Source: Chitinophaga sedimenti (GTDB lineage Bacteria; Bacteroidota; Bacteroidia; Chitinophagales; Chitinophagaceae). From it: 64,000 nucleotides of DNA. A program made the position numbers and the translations under genes. The stretch is from NCBI RefSeq assembly GCF_023156195.1, contig NZ_JAKUKA010000001.1:2108001-2172000 (forward strand), in the 5' to 3' direction. Position 1 is the first letter of the stretch. Each line of letters starts with the position of its first letter. Positions 42,223 to 53,223 of the stretch are shown in pieces. Below the pieces are notes generated by a model that searched no databases, was not told the DNA's origin, and was given only the letters and a program-made list of their open reading frames with translations.

Positions 42223-42396
42223 AAATCAACCCATCTTGATAAGCTAAATAACCCATCTGCGCAAAATCCTGTCATAACCGGCTAAATTTTGTAAACCAGC
42301 ATATCCGTTTGTCTCCTAAATTAGTAGCGGCAATTTATCAACCAACCCAACCCGGATCAACTGGCAGCTATTCCACTATACAACGAACGCGACCTG

Positions 42397-42942
42397 TTGC
42401 AGGCCGTAGCAAATGGAGATGAAATCGCTTTTCGCATGTTGTACGATCAGCATCGCGACCGCATATATTCCATTGCCCGGAAACTGCTCGATGCTCCTAC
42501 AGAGGCTAAAGACGCCCTGCAGGAGATCTTTGTCCGCATTTGGCTGCACCGCGAAAAATTGCGCGATGTGCAGCAATTCTCCTCGTATATTAACACGATC
42601 ACCCGCAATCACCTGCTCAATCTTTTACGCAAACAGGTAAATGGCAAAGCGATGGTAGCAGAAATGACCATTCGCAGTGAAGCGCCGGAAAATGTAAATC
42701 CCATGGAAACCCGGGAACTACGGGAAGCCATATACGGCGCGGTTAACCAGCTGCCGCCGCAACAAAAAAAGGTATTTGAGCTCAGCCGCATGGAAGGATT
42801 ACGCCTCGAAGAAATTGCCGAGCACATGCAAATCTCCCGCGAAACCGTTAAAAAGCACCTGGCCCAGGCAAACTTCAACTTGCGCACCAGCCTGAAAGCC
42901 AATGCCAGCGTACTGTTCATCATTATATTCCCGCATCTTTAA
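42397..42942 (+). CDS. ECF RNA polymerase sigma-70 factor
   Basis: 181 residues counting from a TTG at 42397. The frame is open back to 42328, and the residues before the TTG (PLYNERDL) look like real sigma-factor N-terminus, so translation probably starts upstream. No ATG is present there; an ATT lies at 42370 and an ATC at 42337. A missed base may hide the true start. Region 2 (AFRMLYDQHRDRIYSIARKLL, EAKDALQEIFVRIW) and region 4 (LPPQQKKVFELSRMEGLRLEEIAEHMQISRETVKKHL) are clear. Pairs with the FecR gene 69 bp downstream. Confidence 0.88.
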   Translation: MQAVANGDEIAFRMLYDQHRDRIYSIARKLLDAPTEAKDALQEIFVRIWLHREKLRDVQQFSSYINTITRNHLLNLLRKQVNGKAMVAEMTIRSEAPENVNPMETRELREAIYGAVNQLPPQQKKVFELSRMEGLRLEEIAEHMQISRETVKKHLAQANFNLRTSLKANASVLFIIIFPHL

Positions 42943-43011
42943 AAAGTTTTGGCTTAACTACCCCTATTTTCCTTTTCGCGTGTCTGATATAGCAGGAGGC
43001 CTTATACCGGC

Positions 43012-44160
43012 ATGAATAAACGCATCGATTTTCTCTTTTCCAGATACCTTGCCCGGACCTGTACGCCGGAAGAGTTGCAGGAGTTATCACAGTTGCTCGC
43101 CGATCCGGCGAACGAAGTCCGTTTCCGTGCACTGATAGACGCGGAAATAGAAGCGGGTATGCCGCTGGAACAGCTGCCTGCCGGCGAAGCCGAACAGGTG
43201 TTCCGGGAAGTATTGCAGTCACGCCAGCCACGCCAATACAAGCGCTGGTGGCTAGCTGCCGCCTGTCTCCTGCTGCTGGCCGTACCGGCTACCCTGTTGT
43301 TGCAACGTTCTCCTTCCGCCACCATTACACCACAAGCCGCCGCAAAGCCTATCACACCGGGCAGCGAGGGCGCCATTTTAACGTTGGGCAACGGGCAGTC
43401 TGTACTGCTGGACAGCACCCGGCATGGGTTAATATCCGTTCAGGGCGGCAGTAACGTTACCCTGCAAAAGGGTACACTTGCCTACACGAACAATACCGGC
43501 AAGGCCAGTGTGCAGTATAATAAACTGGAAACACCGCGGGGCAGGCAGTTCCGGATCACGCTGTCCGACGGCACTATCGCCTGGCTGAACGCCGCCTCGT
43601 CGCTCCGCTACCCTACCGGGTTTAACGGCAACAGCCGCGAGGTGGAAATCACTGGCGAAGCCTATTTCGAAGTAGCGGCAGCATACGATGCCCAGCATCG
43701 GAAAATACCCTTCATCGTAAAAATCAATGAACAGACAAGTGTGGAGGTGCTCGGTACACATTTTAACATCAATGCCTACGATGATGAGGAGAGCATCCGC
43801 ACAACCCTGCTCGAAGGGTCTGTAAACATTCATAATAACGGGAAAGAAGCCTTATTGAAACCGGGGCAACAGGCGCGCATACACGATCATATCAAAATCG
43901 TGGAAAACGCAGACGTGGCGCAGGCGGTAGCCTGGAAAAACGGCATGTTCCACTTCTCCGGGCGTACCGGCATTGCGGAAGTCATGCGGCAGATAGCCCG
44001 CTGGTACGATGTGGAAGTGAAATATGAAAAGGGTGTGCCAGACCTGGTATTCAGCGGCAAAATGCAGCGCAACTTGAATCTGGACCAGGTATTAAAAGGC
44101 CTGTCCTCTATGGACGTACATTTTAAAACAGAAGGGCGAACACTGACCGTAAGTCCCTAG
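43012..44160 (+). CDS. FecR-family anti-sigma factor
   Basis: Intact, 382 residues. Cytoplasmic domain 1-75, membrane span about 79-97 (WWLAAACLLLLAVPATLLL), then TPRGRQFRITLSDGTIAWLNAASSLRYP, VEITGEAYFEV, VLGTHFNINAY and KPGQQARI, ending with the STN-like IARWYDVEVKYEKG. It is a clear paralogue of the FecR at 34.2-35.3 kb, with the same domain order. Expected to pair with the sigma factor just upstream and the STN domain of the following SusC. Confidence 0.95.
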   Translation: MNKRIDFLFSRYLARTCTPEELQELSQLLADPANEVRFRALIDAEIEAGMPLEQLPAGEAEQVFREVLQSRQPRQYKRWWLAAACLLLLAVPATLLLQRSPSATITPQAAAKPITPGSEGAILTLGNGQSVLLDSTRHGLISVQGGSNVTLQKGTLAYTNNTGKASVQYNKLETPRGRQFRITLSDGTIAWLNAASSLRYPTGFNGNSREVEITGEAYFEVAAAYDAQHRKIPFIVKINEQTSVEVLGTHFNINAYDDEESIRTTLLEGSVNIHNNGKEALLKPGQQARIHDHIKIVENADVAQAVAWKNGMFHFSGRTGIAEVMRQIARWYDVEVKYEKGVPDLVFSGKMQRNLNLDQVLKGLSSMDVHFKTEGRTLTVSP

Positions 44161-44196
44161 CAAACGTAAACTGAATACGGGAGCCGGCATAAAAAA

Positions 44197-44221
44197 CCGC
44201 CACGGATCGCACCCGTAGCGG
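44197..44221. other. Hairpin between fecR and susC
   Basis: A GC-rich stem of 4+4 bp with one mismatch (44197-44205 with 44213-44221) and a 7-nt loop, in the 138-bp gap before susC. No T run follows on the plus strand. A hairpin also lies in the matching gap of the other FecR/SusC locus. Confidence 0.35.
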
Positions 44222-44298
44222 CAAGTATCTGGCTGCTCCTTAATATATCAGCGTGTAAACTGCTATTTATTTGATCAACCAAAAATTGCTACGAAAGT

Positions 44299-47200
44299 AT
44301 GAAAATTAATGCTTTTTGTAAAGGCCACCCTATGCCCGGCCGATTTACGCTAATCCTACGTTGTATGAAGCTTACCGCCATCGCGCTCCTTGCCTTTTGT
44401 TTGCAGGTGAGCGCCGTTGTAAAATCGCAGACCATCACCATTAAACTGGTGAAACAACCCGTAGAATCCGCGTTTGCTGCCATTGAAAAGCAAACCGGCT
44501 ACGTCATGCTCTACAATCCGGACCTCCTGAAACAAACAGCGCCGGTCACTATTTCAGCCGCCAACATGCCGCTGGAACAGTTCCTGCGCAAATTACTCGA
44601 CGACAGCGCACTCAACTACAGTATAGAAGATAAAACGATTTTCATCCGCCGCGGTAAAGTACAGGCTGCGGAGAAAGCCGCTGCAGCTGCCGATGCACCC
44701 GCGTTTGCGACCGTTACCGGTCATGTAACCGACTCCGCGGGCGGACCGTTACCCGGTATTACCGTAGCCGTAAAAGGCACAAAAGTGGGCACTGTTACCG
44801 ATCCTGCCGGTAAATTCACCATTGAGGCCAATGCCGGTGATATCCTCCTGGTATCGGCTATCGGCTTTCTGCCGCGCGAGGTGGAAGCCACGCCGGGCAA
44901 AGCGATGTCCATCATGTTGCTCGTTGACAAAACCAACCTGAACGAGGTGGTGATCGTGGCTTATGGTAAACAGAAAAAGATCAGCGTGACAGGCGCTATT
45001 GCTACGGTAGGCACTAAAGAACTCACACAAAGTCCGGTAGCGAACCTGAGTAACGCACTGGCAGGCCGCCTGCCCGGCCTTATCACCCTGCAAAACAGCG
45101 GTGAGCCGGGCTACGATGGTACCGCCCTCTGGATCCGCGGTATGGCTACGTTTACCGGTAGCCAGTCGCCACTGGTGCTGGTAGATGGCGTGGAGCGCTC
45201 CTTCGGCAGCATCGACGCCAACGAAGTGGAAAATATTTCCATCCTGAAAGATGCGTCTTCCACGGCTGTATTTGGAGTAAGGGGCGCAAACGGCGTGGTG
45301 CTCGTTACTACCCGTCGCGGCGCATCCGGTAAACCACATATTAACTTCACCGCGCAAACCGGCTCCCAGTCGCCCACCAGGCTGCCCGAGTACCTCGACA
45401 GCTACGACGCTCTGAGCCTGTATAAAGTTGGGCTGATTAACGACAACCAGAACTCCGCCATGTACACCGATGAGTACCTGAACAAGTTCCGCGACCGCAG
45501 CATGCCGGCCTACGAATATCTGTACCCTAATGTAAACTGGCTCGAAGAAATGTTGAAGAAACATTCGCAGATGTCGCAGGCTAACCTGAACGTAAGTGGC
45601 GGCAACCAGACCGTGAAATACTTCGTGTCAATGTCGTACCTGAAACAGGACGGTTTGTATAAGTTCGAAGACCAGATCAAGGACTATAATATCCAGGCGC
45701 GTTCCAACCGGTATAACTTCCGTTCGAACATCGATATCAACATTACCAAAGATCTTTCGATGGAACTGAACCTCGGTGAAATCGTGCGCGACAACAACTA
45801 CCCGCCCGTGGGTGCCGGTGCATTGTTCGCAGGCATGCAGTCTATTTCACCCTGGTTGTACCCGCTGAAAAACCCCGACGGTTCAATCTCCGCCCTGCCC
45901 GCGAAGGCTTACAATCCATACGGACAGCTGACCGCAGGCGGTTACCAGCGTAACTTCGAAAATACTTTACAGGCTACTGCAGGTTTTAAACTCAACCTGC
46001 CCTGGATCGTAGAAGGCCTGAGCGCCCGCGCCAGGCTGTCGTTCGACTCCTACGGCTTCCGCAACGTTCGCCGCACCAAAGCATATTACACCTACCAATA
46101 CGCCCTGGGCAACGACCAGAAACAGATCTTACGAAAGGCACCTACATCAAGGTAGGTGATGGTGTAAACACCCTTAGCTACGATGTGAGCGCGAACAGCA
46201 ACCGTCGCATGCAGTTGGAATCGTACTTAAACTATAACCGCGTATTCGGCGGCAAACACGATGTGAGCGCGATGTTGCTGTACCAGCAGCAAAGTTACTT
46301 CGATGCAGTAGGCAGCGGTAACGCAATTGGTGGTTTGCCCTATAAATACAACGGTTACATCGGCCGTGTGGCATACGCATACAAATCGAAATACTTTACA
46401 GAGTTCAACTTCGGTTACAATGGTTCCGAGAACTTCCCAGAGGGCAGGCGTTACGACTTCTTCCCCTCCTTTTCACTTGCATGGGTGCTCAGCGAAGAAG
46501 ACTTCCTGAGAGACCGGGTATCGGCCTTAAACCTGCTGAAACTGCGCGCTTCGGGCGGTTTAGTGGGTAACGATAAAATCGGTGGCCGCCGCTTCCTGTA
46601 CCAGAGCACTGGACGCTGGGCGCAGCTGGTTATACGTTTGGCCGCAACCGCGATGGCGTTTGGTTTGGCGGTGCTACCGAAGATCAGAACGGCAATATGG
46701 ACGTAACCTGGGAACGTGCACAGAAATACAACGTAGGCTTAGACCTCGGTCTGTGGCAGGATGCAATCACCTTTACCGGCGACGTGTTTTACGAGCGCAG
46801 GACCAACATCTGGCCAATCCCGGCACCATACCGGCTGCACTGGGGGTAGTGAACCTGCCGCTGGTAAACCTTGGAGAAGTGGAAAACAAAGGGTTTGAAG
46901 TGGAAATGCAACATAAAAAGAACTTCAAAAACTTTAACTACTTCGTAAAAGGCAACTTCTCCTTCGCCCGCAACAAGATCATTGCGATGGACGAACCCTA
47001 CCTGAAAGGCCGCGAATACTTTATGCGCACCGGCCGCAGCGTGAACGACCAGTACGCGCTGATCGCCACGGGCTTGTTCGCCAGTCAGGCCGATATTGAT
47101 AAAAGCCCTGACCAGAGCGCATTTGGCGTAATGCAGCCAGGTGATATCAAATACAAGGATATGAATGGCGACGGCAAAATCGATGAGCTGGACAGGGCTT

Positions 47201-47692
47201 ACCTCGGCAAACCTTCTGTTCCTGAAAAGATCCCTGGGCTTCTCCTTTGGACTGGGCTACAAGGGCTTTGACCTCGGTGTGTTGTTACAGGGGGCATTCG
47301 GTGGCAACGTATGGATTACCGGCCCGGCTATATGGCCCTTCTCCGGCGATGGGGGCATCCTTGCCGACATTAAAGGCAATTACTGGACGCCGGATAACCT
47401 GAACGCCAAGTACCCGAGGATTTCCTATGCCAACAACGCAAACAACTACCAAACATCTTCCTTCTGGCTACTGAACACCAACTACCTGCGTTTAAAGAAC
47501 GTGGAAATTGGTTACACCCTGCCGCAAAGCCTGGTGAAGAGAGCCAAGCTGGGTAATGTACGCGCGTTCGTGAACGGCATCAACCTCGTTACCTGGGACC
47601 ACCTGAAAATCTTTGATCCCGAAATGCCGAATGATTCCCGTAACTATCCGCAACAACGTGTGATCAACGCGGGTATTACTATAGGACTGTAA
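44299..47692 (+). CDS. SusC/RagA TonB-dependent transporter with STN domain (four frameshifts)
   Basis: About 1130 residues. Start MKINAFCKG, with a leader through MKLTAIALLAFCLQVSAVV. STN domain (PVESAFAAIEKQTGYVMLYN, LNYSIEDKTIFIRRG), carboxypeptidase-like domain (GHVTDSAGGPLPGITVAVKG), TonB region (LNEVVIVAYG), plug (SNALAGRLPGLITLQNSGEPG, SILKDASSTAVFGVRGANG) and barrel. Breaks: near 46130, 46610 and 46805 (each a missing base) and near 47235 (one extra G). When joined, the barrel reads on to INAGITIGL. Signals to the FecR/sigma pair upstream. Cargo unknown. Confidence 0.92.
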
Positions 47693-47716
47693 TGTGTAAC
47701 AATTAAAAGGTAAACA

Positions 47717-49593
47717 ATGAAATTCAACATAAAGAAACTGGCCAGCTGTGCGTTATTTCTCGCCACCCTTTCGTCCTGCACCAAGTACCTGGACGTAGTG
47801 CCGAACGAGCTGGTAACCGATGAACAGATCTGGAGCAACATCAACAACTCCAACGCCGCGCTGGCCCACCTGTATTCGCTGCTGCCCAACAACCTGGGCG
47901 ACGGCACCACGTTGAACGAAATTACTGCTGCCTCCGACGAATGCTTTCACCATTGGGGCGCGGGCTACTGGTCGCTAAAATATAATACCGGTGCATGGAA
48001 CGCCGCAGACAACCCGTTCGGCGAATGGTCTTACCAGTACCAGAACATCCGTAAAGCGAATCTCTTTTTAGAGAATATTGATAAAGTACCGATCCCGGGC
48101 GACCAGGTATCTTACTACGCGGCGCGTATTCCGCATTACAAGGCAGAATCCCGTTTCCTGAGAGCGCTGTATTATTTCCAGCTCTTTAAAGAATTCGGCG
48201 CGGTGCCCCTATTCACCAAATCACTGTCTATCACCGACCGCGAAAGCACTACGGCGCCGCGTAATTCGGTGGATGAGGTGGTAAACTTCATCGTATCGGA
48301 GTGTGAAGAGATTGCCCCGCAACTGCTGGAGCACCATCCGGATGCCGACCTCGGGCGCGCCAACCGCGGCGCGGCTTATGCCCTGGCAGCCCGTACACTG
48401 CTGTACGCGGCCAGCCCTTTATTTAATGGCAACCCGCTGTACAAAGACATCGCGAACAAAGACGGCAAAAAGCTGTTCAGCCAGGCATATGACCGGGAGA
48501 AATGGAAAAAGGCGGCCGATGCGGCTAAACGCGTAATGGAACTCGACGGCTACACCATTTACCGCGGTATTGCAAATGATCCTATTAACAGTTATGCGCA
48601 GCAATTCTATACCCGCGACTGGCGAGAAACGATCCTGCCTAAACTGAACGCCAACACGAAAATGATCGACCTAGAGCTGTTTCCATTTGGCGGCCCATGG
48701 GGCGGATGGGGCAAATACAGTCCTACGCAGGAACTGGTAGACGCATACGAAACTAAAACCGGCTACCCGATCAACGAACCCGGCTCCGGTTACACGACCG
48801 AAGGCTTTTACAGCGCCTGGGTATGGGGCGCCGGCGGTACCAACGAGTGGGTGTGGCTGGACAATGTATCCAACCGCTTTAAAGACCGCGATCCTCGTTT
48901 TTATGCCACGATCACTTACCAGAACAGCAAATTTGCACCGGTAAGAACGAACAATACGCCGGTAAGGCTGGCCTGGTGGGGTGGCAACAACGGCTATTCG
49001 CAGGCATGGCCTAAAAGCTCCGGCACATTTACTGTGAGCGGCTACAACGTGCGCAAATGGTGCGATCCCAAAGTTGATCCGACCAACTGGTGGGCTTCTC
49101 CCGATGCACAGCGCAGCGATCCCCTGTTCCGCGTAACAGAGTTTTACCTCGCTTATGCAGAAGCCCTCAACGAATACAATGGCGGCCCGAACGCCGACGC
49201 TTTTGCCGCTATCAATGCCGTGCGTACCCGTGTAGATATGCCGGGGCTTCCGGTAATCCCTTCGGATAATACTGTAGAAGGTTTCCGCAAAGAGTGCAGA
49301 ACGAAAAGCGCGTAGAGTTTGCGTTTGAAGGACATCGCTTCTGGGATGTAAGAAGATGGATGATTGCGAAGCAAACCGACAACGGCATCGTACATGGCCT
49401 GAACTCCCGCCCGACTGTAGCGGAACTGCAGGCGACAGGACTGGATGTAAACAGTGAGGCCGCAGGCCTGGCTGTGTTCTACAAAGTAGTGCCGATGCAA
49501 ACGCGCGTATTTACAGACAGGCATTACCTGATGCCTATCCCTCAGCGGGAAATGGACGTAAACCCAAATATGGTACAGAATTATGGCTGGTAA
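47717..49593 (+). CDS. SusD/RagB family surface lipoprotein (one frameshift)
   Basis: About 625 residues, longer than many SusD proteins. Lipobox ATLSSC (Cys21) with CTKYLDVVP, as usual. Helical SusD core: YKAESRFLRALYYFQLFKEFGAVPLF and AAYALAARTLLYAASPLFNG. The C-terminal block EKRVEFAFEGHRFWDVRRW appears after one missing base near 49290. Start 24 bp after the susC stop. Its 3' end overlaps the metalloprotease-like gene by 11 bp. Confidence 0.92.
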
Positions 49594-50404
49594 ACAGATC
49601 AGAATAAAAACCTTCCTGCTGCTGTCGGCCCTCGCGGCCCTCAGCTGCGGCAAGGATTCGCCCGCACAAATGAAGCCGCCAGTGCGCCGCTCCGTTGTAC
49701 CCACCACCGAAGCCCGTATGTTTGGCATCGACACGAACTACTACGAAAAGTATGTCAGCCTTTCCGATGGCGCCGACAGCATTCCCGTTGTGGCAGCAGC
49801 GAAAGTAAGCGACGAAGCAATAGAGAAAGCGCGCATCGTTTGCAGGGTATTGACGACCACCCTGCCTAAAGGCGCCCTGTCTGAGTTACGCCGCCAACGC
49901 GTGTACCTGGCGATTTTTGGCAATACGGAATACCCGGACGCGCTCCCAGGCTGGCCTGCAGGCATCGATGCCAAAAGATATGGCGGCGGATTTGGCCCTG
50001 CGCCCAACTACCGCGCCTGCGGCGTACATGAGGGCGACATTCTGCGCAACCAGTACGATCGCTATAAAACCGAAAACATCGTGGTGCACGAGTTCGGGCA
50101 TGCGATAAAAAACTATGCGCTGGAGTTGCTGATACCCGGCTTTAAGAAAAGGGTGCAAACCCTGTACGAAACGGCCACCGCATCGGGCAAGTGGGCAAAT
50201 ACCTACGCCGGCTCCAACGCCGATGAATACTGGGCGGAGTGCGTACAGAGCTACTTCGACCTGAATGCCCCCGGTCCAGTTAATGGCGACGGCATCCATA
50301 ACAATATATATACCCGCAGTGCGCTGCAGTCGTACGATCCGGAGATGTACGCGCTGCTGGAAGAAGTTTATAACGGTATCACGCTGCCTAAAGGCGATTG
50401 GTAG
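49583..50404 (+). CDS. HEFGH metalloprotease-like lipoprotein
   Basis: Intact, 273 residues, lipobox LAALSC (Cys22). HEFGH at 169-173 supplies two zinc His and the catalytic Glu, and ADEYWAECVQSYFD (213-226) offers a downstream Glu (215 or 219) as third zinc ligand, the gluzincin pattern also seen in lethal-factor-like and Mlc-titration-type proteins. The name of the family is not certain to me. Cell-surface or periplasmic. Overlapping the susD gene by 11 bp, it is likely a protease serving this SusCD locus, which would then take up peptides or glycopeptides. That is inference. Confidence 0.8.
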   Translation: MAGKQIRIKTFLLLSALAALSCGKDSPAQMKPPVRRSVVPTTEARMFGIDTNYYEKYVSLSDGADSIPVVAAAKVSDEAIEKARIVCRVLTTTLPKGALSELRRQRVYLAIFGNTEYPDALPGWPAGIDAKRYGGGFGPAPNYRACGVHEGDILRNQYDRYKTENIVVHEFGHAIKNYALELLIPGFKKRVQTLYETATASGKWANTYAGSNADEYWAECVQSYFDLNAPGPVNGDGIHNNIYTRSALQSYDPEMYALLEEVYNGITLPKGDW

Positions 50405-50432
50405 CGGATTTACTCGATGTTGTAGTGCATAT

Positions 50433-50460
50433 AAGGCTGGCCTTTACAGGCCGGCCTTTT
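50433..50460 (+). terminator. Rho-independent terminator after the metalloprotease gene
   Basis: An 11-bp stem with one G-T pair (50433-50443 with 50448-50458) and a four-base loop, then a TTTT run. Confidence 0.8.
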
Positions 50461-50521
50461 CTTTACGCCCGCCATGCCTTAACTTGCGCGCCATTGGAAA
50501 TCATTAACACCCATCATCAAC

Positions 50522-51175
50522 ATGAAAAGAATAATAACGGCCTTCCTCTGCCTGGCCATGGCCAAAGGCGCAGGTGCGCAGACTTTAGACAAAATGCAAT
50601 GGTTTAATGAACCGGCGAAGTGGGATATCAACAGCAATGTGCTCAACATGTTCGTGACCCCGCAAAGCGACTACTGGCGTATATCGCACTATGGCTTTAC
50701 GGTGGACGACGCTCCGTTTTTATACACTACCTACGGCGGCGAGTTTGAAGCAAAAGTGAAGATTACCGGCGAGTACAAGGCCCGCTTCGACCAGATGGGA
50801 CTAATGTTAAGAATCGATAAAGAAAATTATATCAAGGCAGGCATCGAGTTCGTGGACGGCAAATACAACCTGAGCACCGTGGTAACCCATCACACGTCGG
50901 ACTGGAGCGTGATCACGCTGGATAAAGCCATACCGTTTGTATGGATCAAAGCCGTACGCAGACTGGACGCGGTAGAAATCTTTTATTCTTTTGATGACAA
51001 GACTTACACCATGATGCGCAACGCGCACCTGCAGGATAACACCCCGGTAATGGTAGGACTGATGGCCGCCTGTCCCGATGGCGCCGGTTTTAACGCAAAA
51101 TTCGAACAGTTCAGTGTAAAACACCTTCCCGACCAGCGCAGGCTGGAATGGCTGAAGAACAACGCGAACAAATAA
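50522..51175 (+). CDS. DUF1349 (concanavalin-like) secreted protein
   Basis: Intact, 217 residues, signal peptide ending near AGAQ. DUF1349 features: KMQWFNEPAKWDINSNVLNMFVTPQSDYW, YKARFDQMGLMLRIDKENYIKAGIEFVDGK, SDWSVITLDK, VWIKAVRRLDAVEIFYSFDDKTYTMMR and VGLMAACPDGAGF. This jelly-roll domain binds carbohydrate in several families; the older name regulation of enolase is historical. It has its own promoter region after a terminator, so it may be a separate unit downstream of the SusCD locus. Confidence 0.85.
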   Translation: MKRIITAFLCLAMAKGAGAQTLDKMQWFNEPAKWDINSNVLNMFVTPQSDYWRISHYGFTVDDAPFLYTTYGGEFEAKVKITGEYKARFDQMGLMLRIDKENYIKAGIEFVDGKYNLSTVVTHHTSDWSVITLDKAIPFVWIKAVRRLDAVEIFYSFDDKTYTMMRNAHLQDNTPVMVGLMAACPDGAGFNAKFEQFSVKHLPDQRRLEWLKNNANK

Positions 51176-51178
51176 TAG

Positions 51179-51201
51179 AAAGCCCTGCGGGGCTTTTTTT
51201 T
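51179..51201. terminator. Bidirectional terminator
   Basis: A 7-bp stem (51179-51185 with 51190-51196), 4-nt loop, then eight T residues. It lies between the convergent DUF1349 and thioredoxin genes and overlaps the stop of the latter. Confidence 0.85.
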
Positions 51202-51767
51202 ATTGCATAATGTTACGCAGCAATGCCGACAGTTCCTGTTGAATGGCATGTGCCTTATCATTGTTATACCAGGTCTGGATCTGCACATTCACGATATCGA
51301 AAGGAACTTTCTCCTCCGCGAGTTTTTGATACAATACGGCACTGCGCGGGGCGTGGTCCCCAGGTGGCCAGGTCGTGGCCCTGAGCATCGCGGATAATCA
51401 GTTTGGGAATCGATTTGCCGCCATTGGTCAGGTATTGATTGATGCGGAAAGGCTCGCTGTCGCGCAGTTCATACGTTACATTGATCAGCGGATTAAGCGC
51501 CGCGGCCTTTTGCAGAAAAGGCACATTGTGGGCTGCATCGCCACACCAGGGTTCCGTGATAATGATCCATTGCTGCGCCGTGGTAATATTGGCCACTGCG
51601 GCTTTGAGCTCGTTGGTAAGATTGTCGGGCTTTAACCAGCGCTGCATGCGGGTCCAGTTTAACCTGGTGTATTCAATGTAGGCCGGCTTGTCGTAAGGCG
51701 CTACCTGTTCGTCGTCGCGCCGGCTGATAATGGTGCTGAAATAGCTGCTATACTCCTCAAAAGTCAT
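51200..51767 (-). CDS. Thioredoxin-family protein (one frameshift)
   Basis: About 189 residues from the ATG at 51767 (MTFEEYSSYFSTI). Thioredoxin_9-like: long N-terminal helices, then WIIITEPWCGDAAHNVPFLQK with a single Cys (WCGD, residues 74-77) where thioredoxins have CxxC, and the cis-Pro segment KSIPKLIIRDAQG. One extra C near 51347 splits off the C-terminal helix (SAVLYQKLAEEK). The single-Cys site argues against classic disulfide exchange. Cytoplasmic; role unknown. Confidence 0.82.
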
Positions 51768-51847
51768 CTTAAAATGGTTTCCTTTTAAACATTCACCATA
51801 CCAAATGTACGACAAAAGGAATTGGCGCTATGGTTACCTGGAGGATA

Positions 51848-53112
51848 CTACGCTGCTTCTTCCCGCACGCTCCTGCGCACAATTCCCGGCAGCAGCAGTC
51901 CCTGCCCGATAATGGTGATCAATACCACCACGATCGTAATGTAAATGATTACATTTTTCATCGGCACGCCGCCTTTTCCGGTTACATGCGGCAAACCAAT
52001 AGCGATGGCAAGCGAAATAATGCCCCGCATACCGGACCAGCTGATGATGAGGCTGTCCTGTAAACTTAACAATATACTTTCCGGGATAGCCCTCGGGGTA
52101 TTTTTCAACTTAGGATGATGGAACGCGCGGTGTAAGCGATTCCTGTTCAGAAACACGTTCCAGGTGCGGATTACCAGTGCCGCAAAAGTGAGTACAAAAG
52201 CGTAGGCGGCGTATATGAGCAACTGACTTCCGCTGAGTTCCTCCACGATTACCGGCACTTCCAGCCCGATCAAAATAAAAATGAGCCCGTTCAGCATGAA
52301 GGTGATCATTTCCCAAACCGCGTCCGATTGTGCCTTCAGCGCCTCCGGGAACTTAAATGCACTTAACCGCGACATGCTGAAACCCAGTGTTACCACTGCG
52401 ATAACACCCGAGGTATGAAACCGTTCCGCCACGAGGTAGGTCACGAAAGGCGCGAGTACCAAAAGGCTGAGTACCGCTACCGCATTGTCGCGGAACGTCC
52501 GCAGCAGTATACCTAACATCTTCGCGATCATAAACCCGATAGCAAATCCGCCGGCCAGCAGGATGACGAACGTAAGCGGCGCATTCCACCACACGAACGC
52601 CGTACCCGTTACCGACAGGATAGCGAAACGGTAGGCTACCAGCGCCGAAGCGTCATTGATCAGGCTTTCTCCCTCCAGAATCGTGGTCGTAAGTGACGAC
52701 AGTTTTAAGCCCTTGGTAATGCCCAGCGCCGCCACGGCGTCAGTAGGAGCGAGTATCGCACCCAGTACAAAAGCCAGCGGCCATGTCATCGCGGGAATGA
52801 GATAGTAGGCAATGGTCGCCAATCCGGCCGTAGTCACAAACACCAGTGTAATTGCCAGCGACGAAATGGTGCCCAGGTTCGCTCTAAACTCCTGCAGGGG
52901 TATCTTAAACGATGCATCATAGAGCAGCGGCGGCAGGAACAGCAGGAAAATGATTTCCGAATCGATTTCCATGGCGGGCATCCCGGAACAAAACCGATAC
53001 CGATACCGGCCAGGATCAGCACGATCGGCACGGAAATCTTCATATTTTCGGCGATAGCGCTGATCACGATCATCAGTCCCAGCAGCACAAGGATAATAGT
53101 ATAGTTCTCCAT
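51848..53112 (-). CDS. CPA1-family Na+/H+ antiporter (one frameshift)
   Basis: About 421 residues, roughly 12 spans. First span MENYTIILVLLGLMIVISAIAE. One base is missing near 52980 (GIGFVPGMPAMEIDSEIIF restored). Family signatures: FLPPLLYDASFKIP, GAILAPTDAVAAL with the conserved Asp, GESLINDASALVAY (NDA motif) and SGMRGIISLAIAIG. It lacks the long C-terminal regulatory tail of many CPA1 proteins. Exchanges Na+ for H+ at the inner membrane. Confidence 0.92.
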
Positions 53113-53223
53113 AAGATTCTTAGTAAAGGCGTTCTCCGCATCACGACGATCCCTGCACTCCTTCCACGGGCGAAGGGATAAAACTCGTCATTTTTTTGCA
53201 TATGAAGAAACCTTTTACCGCTA

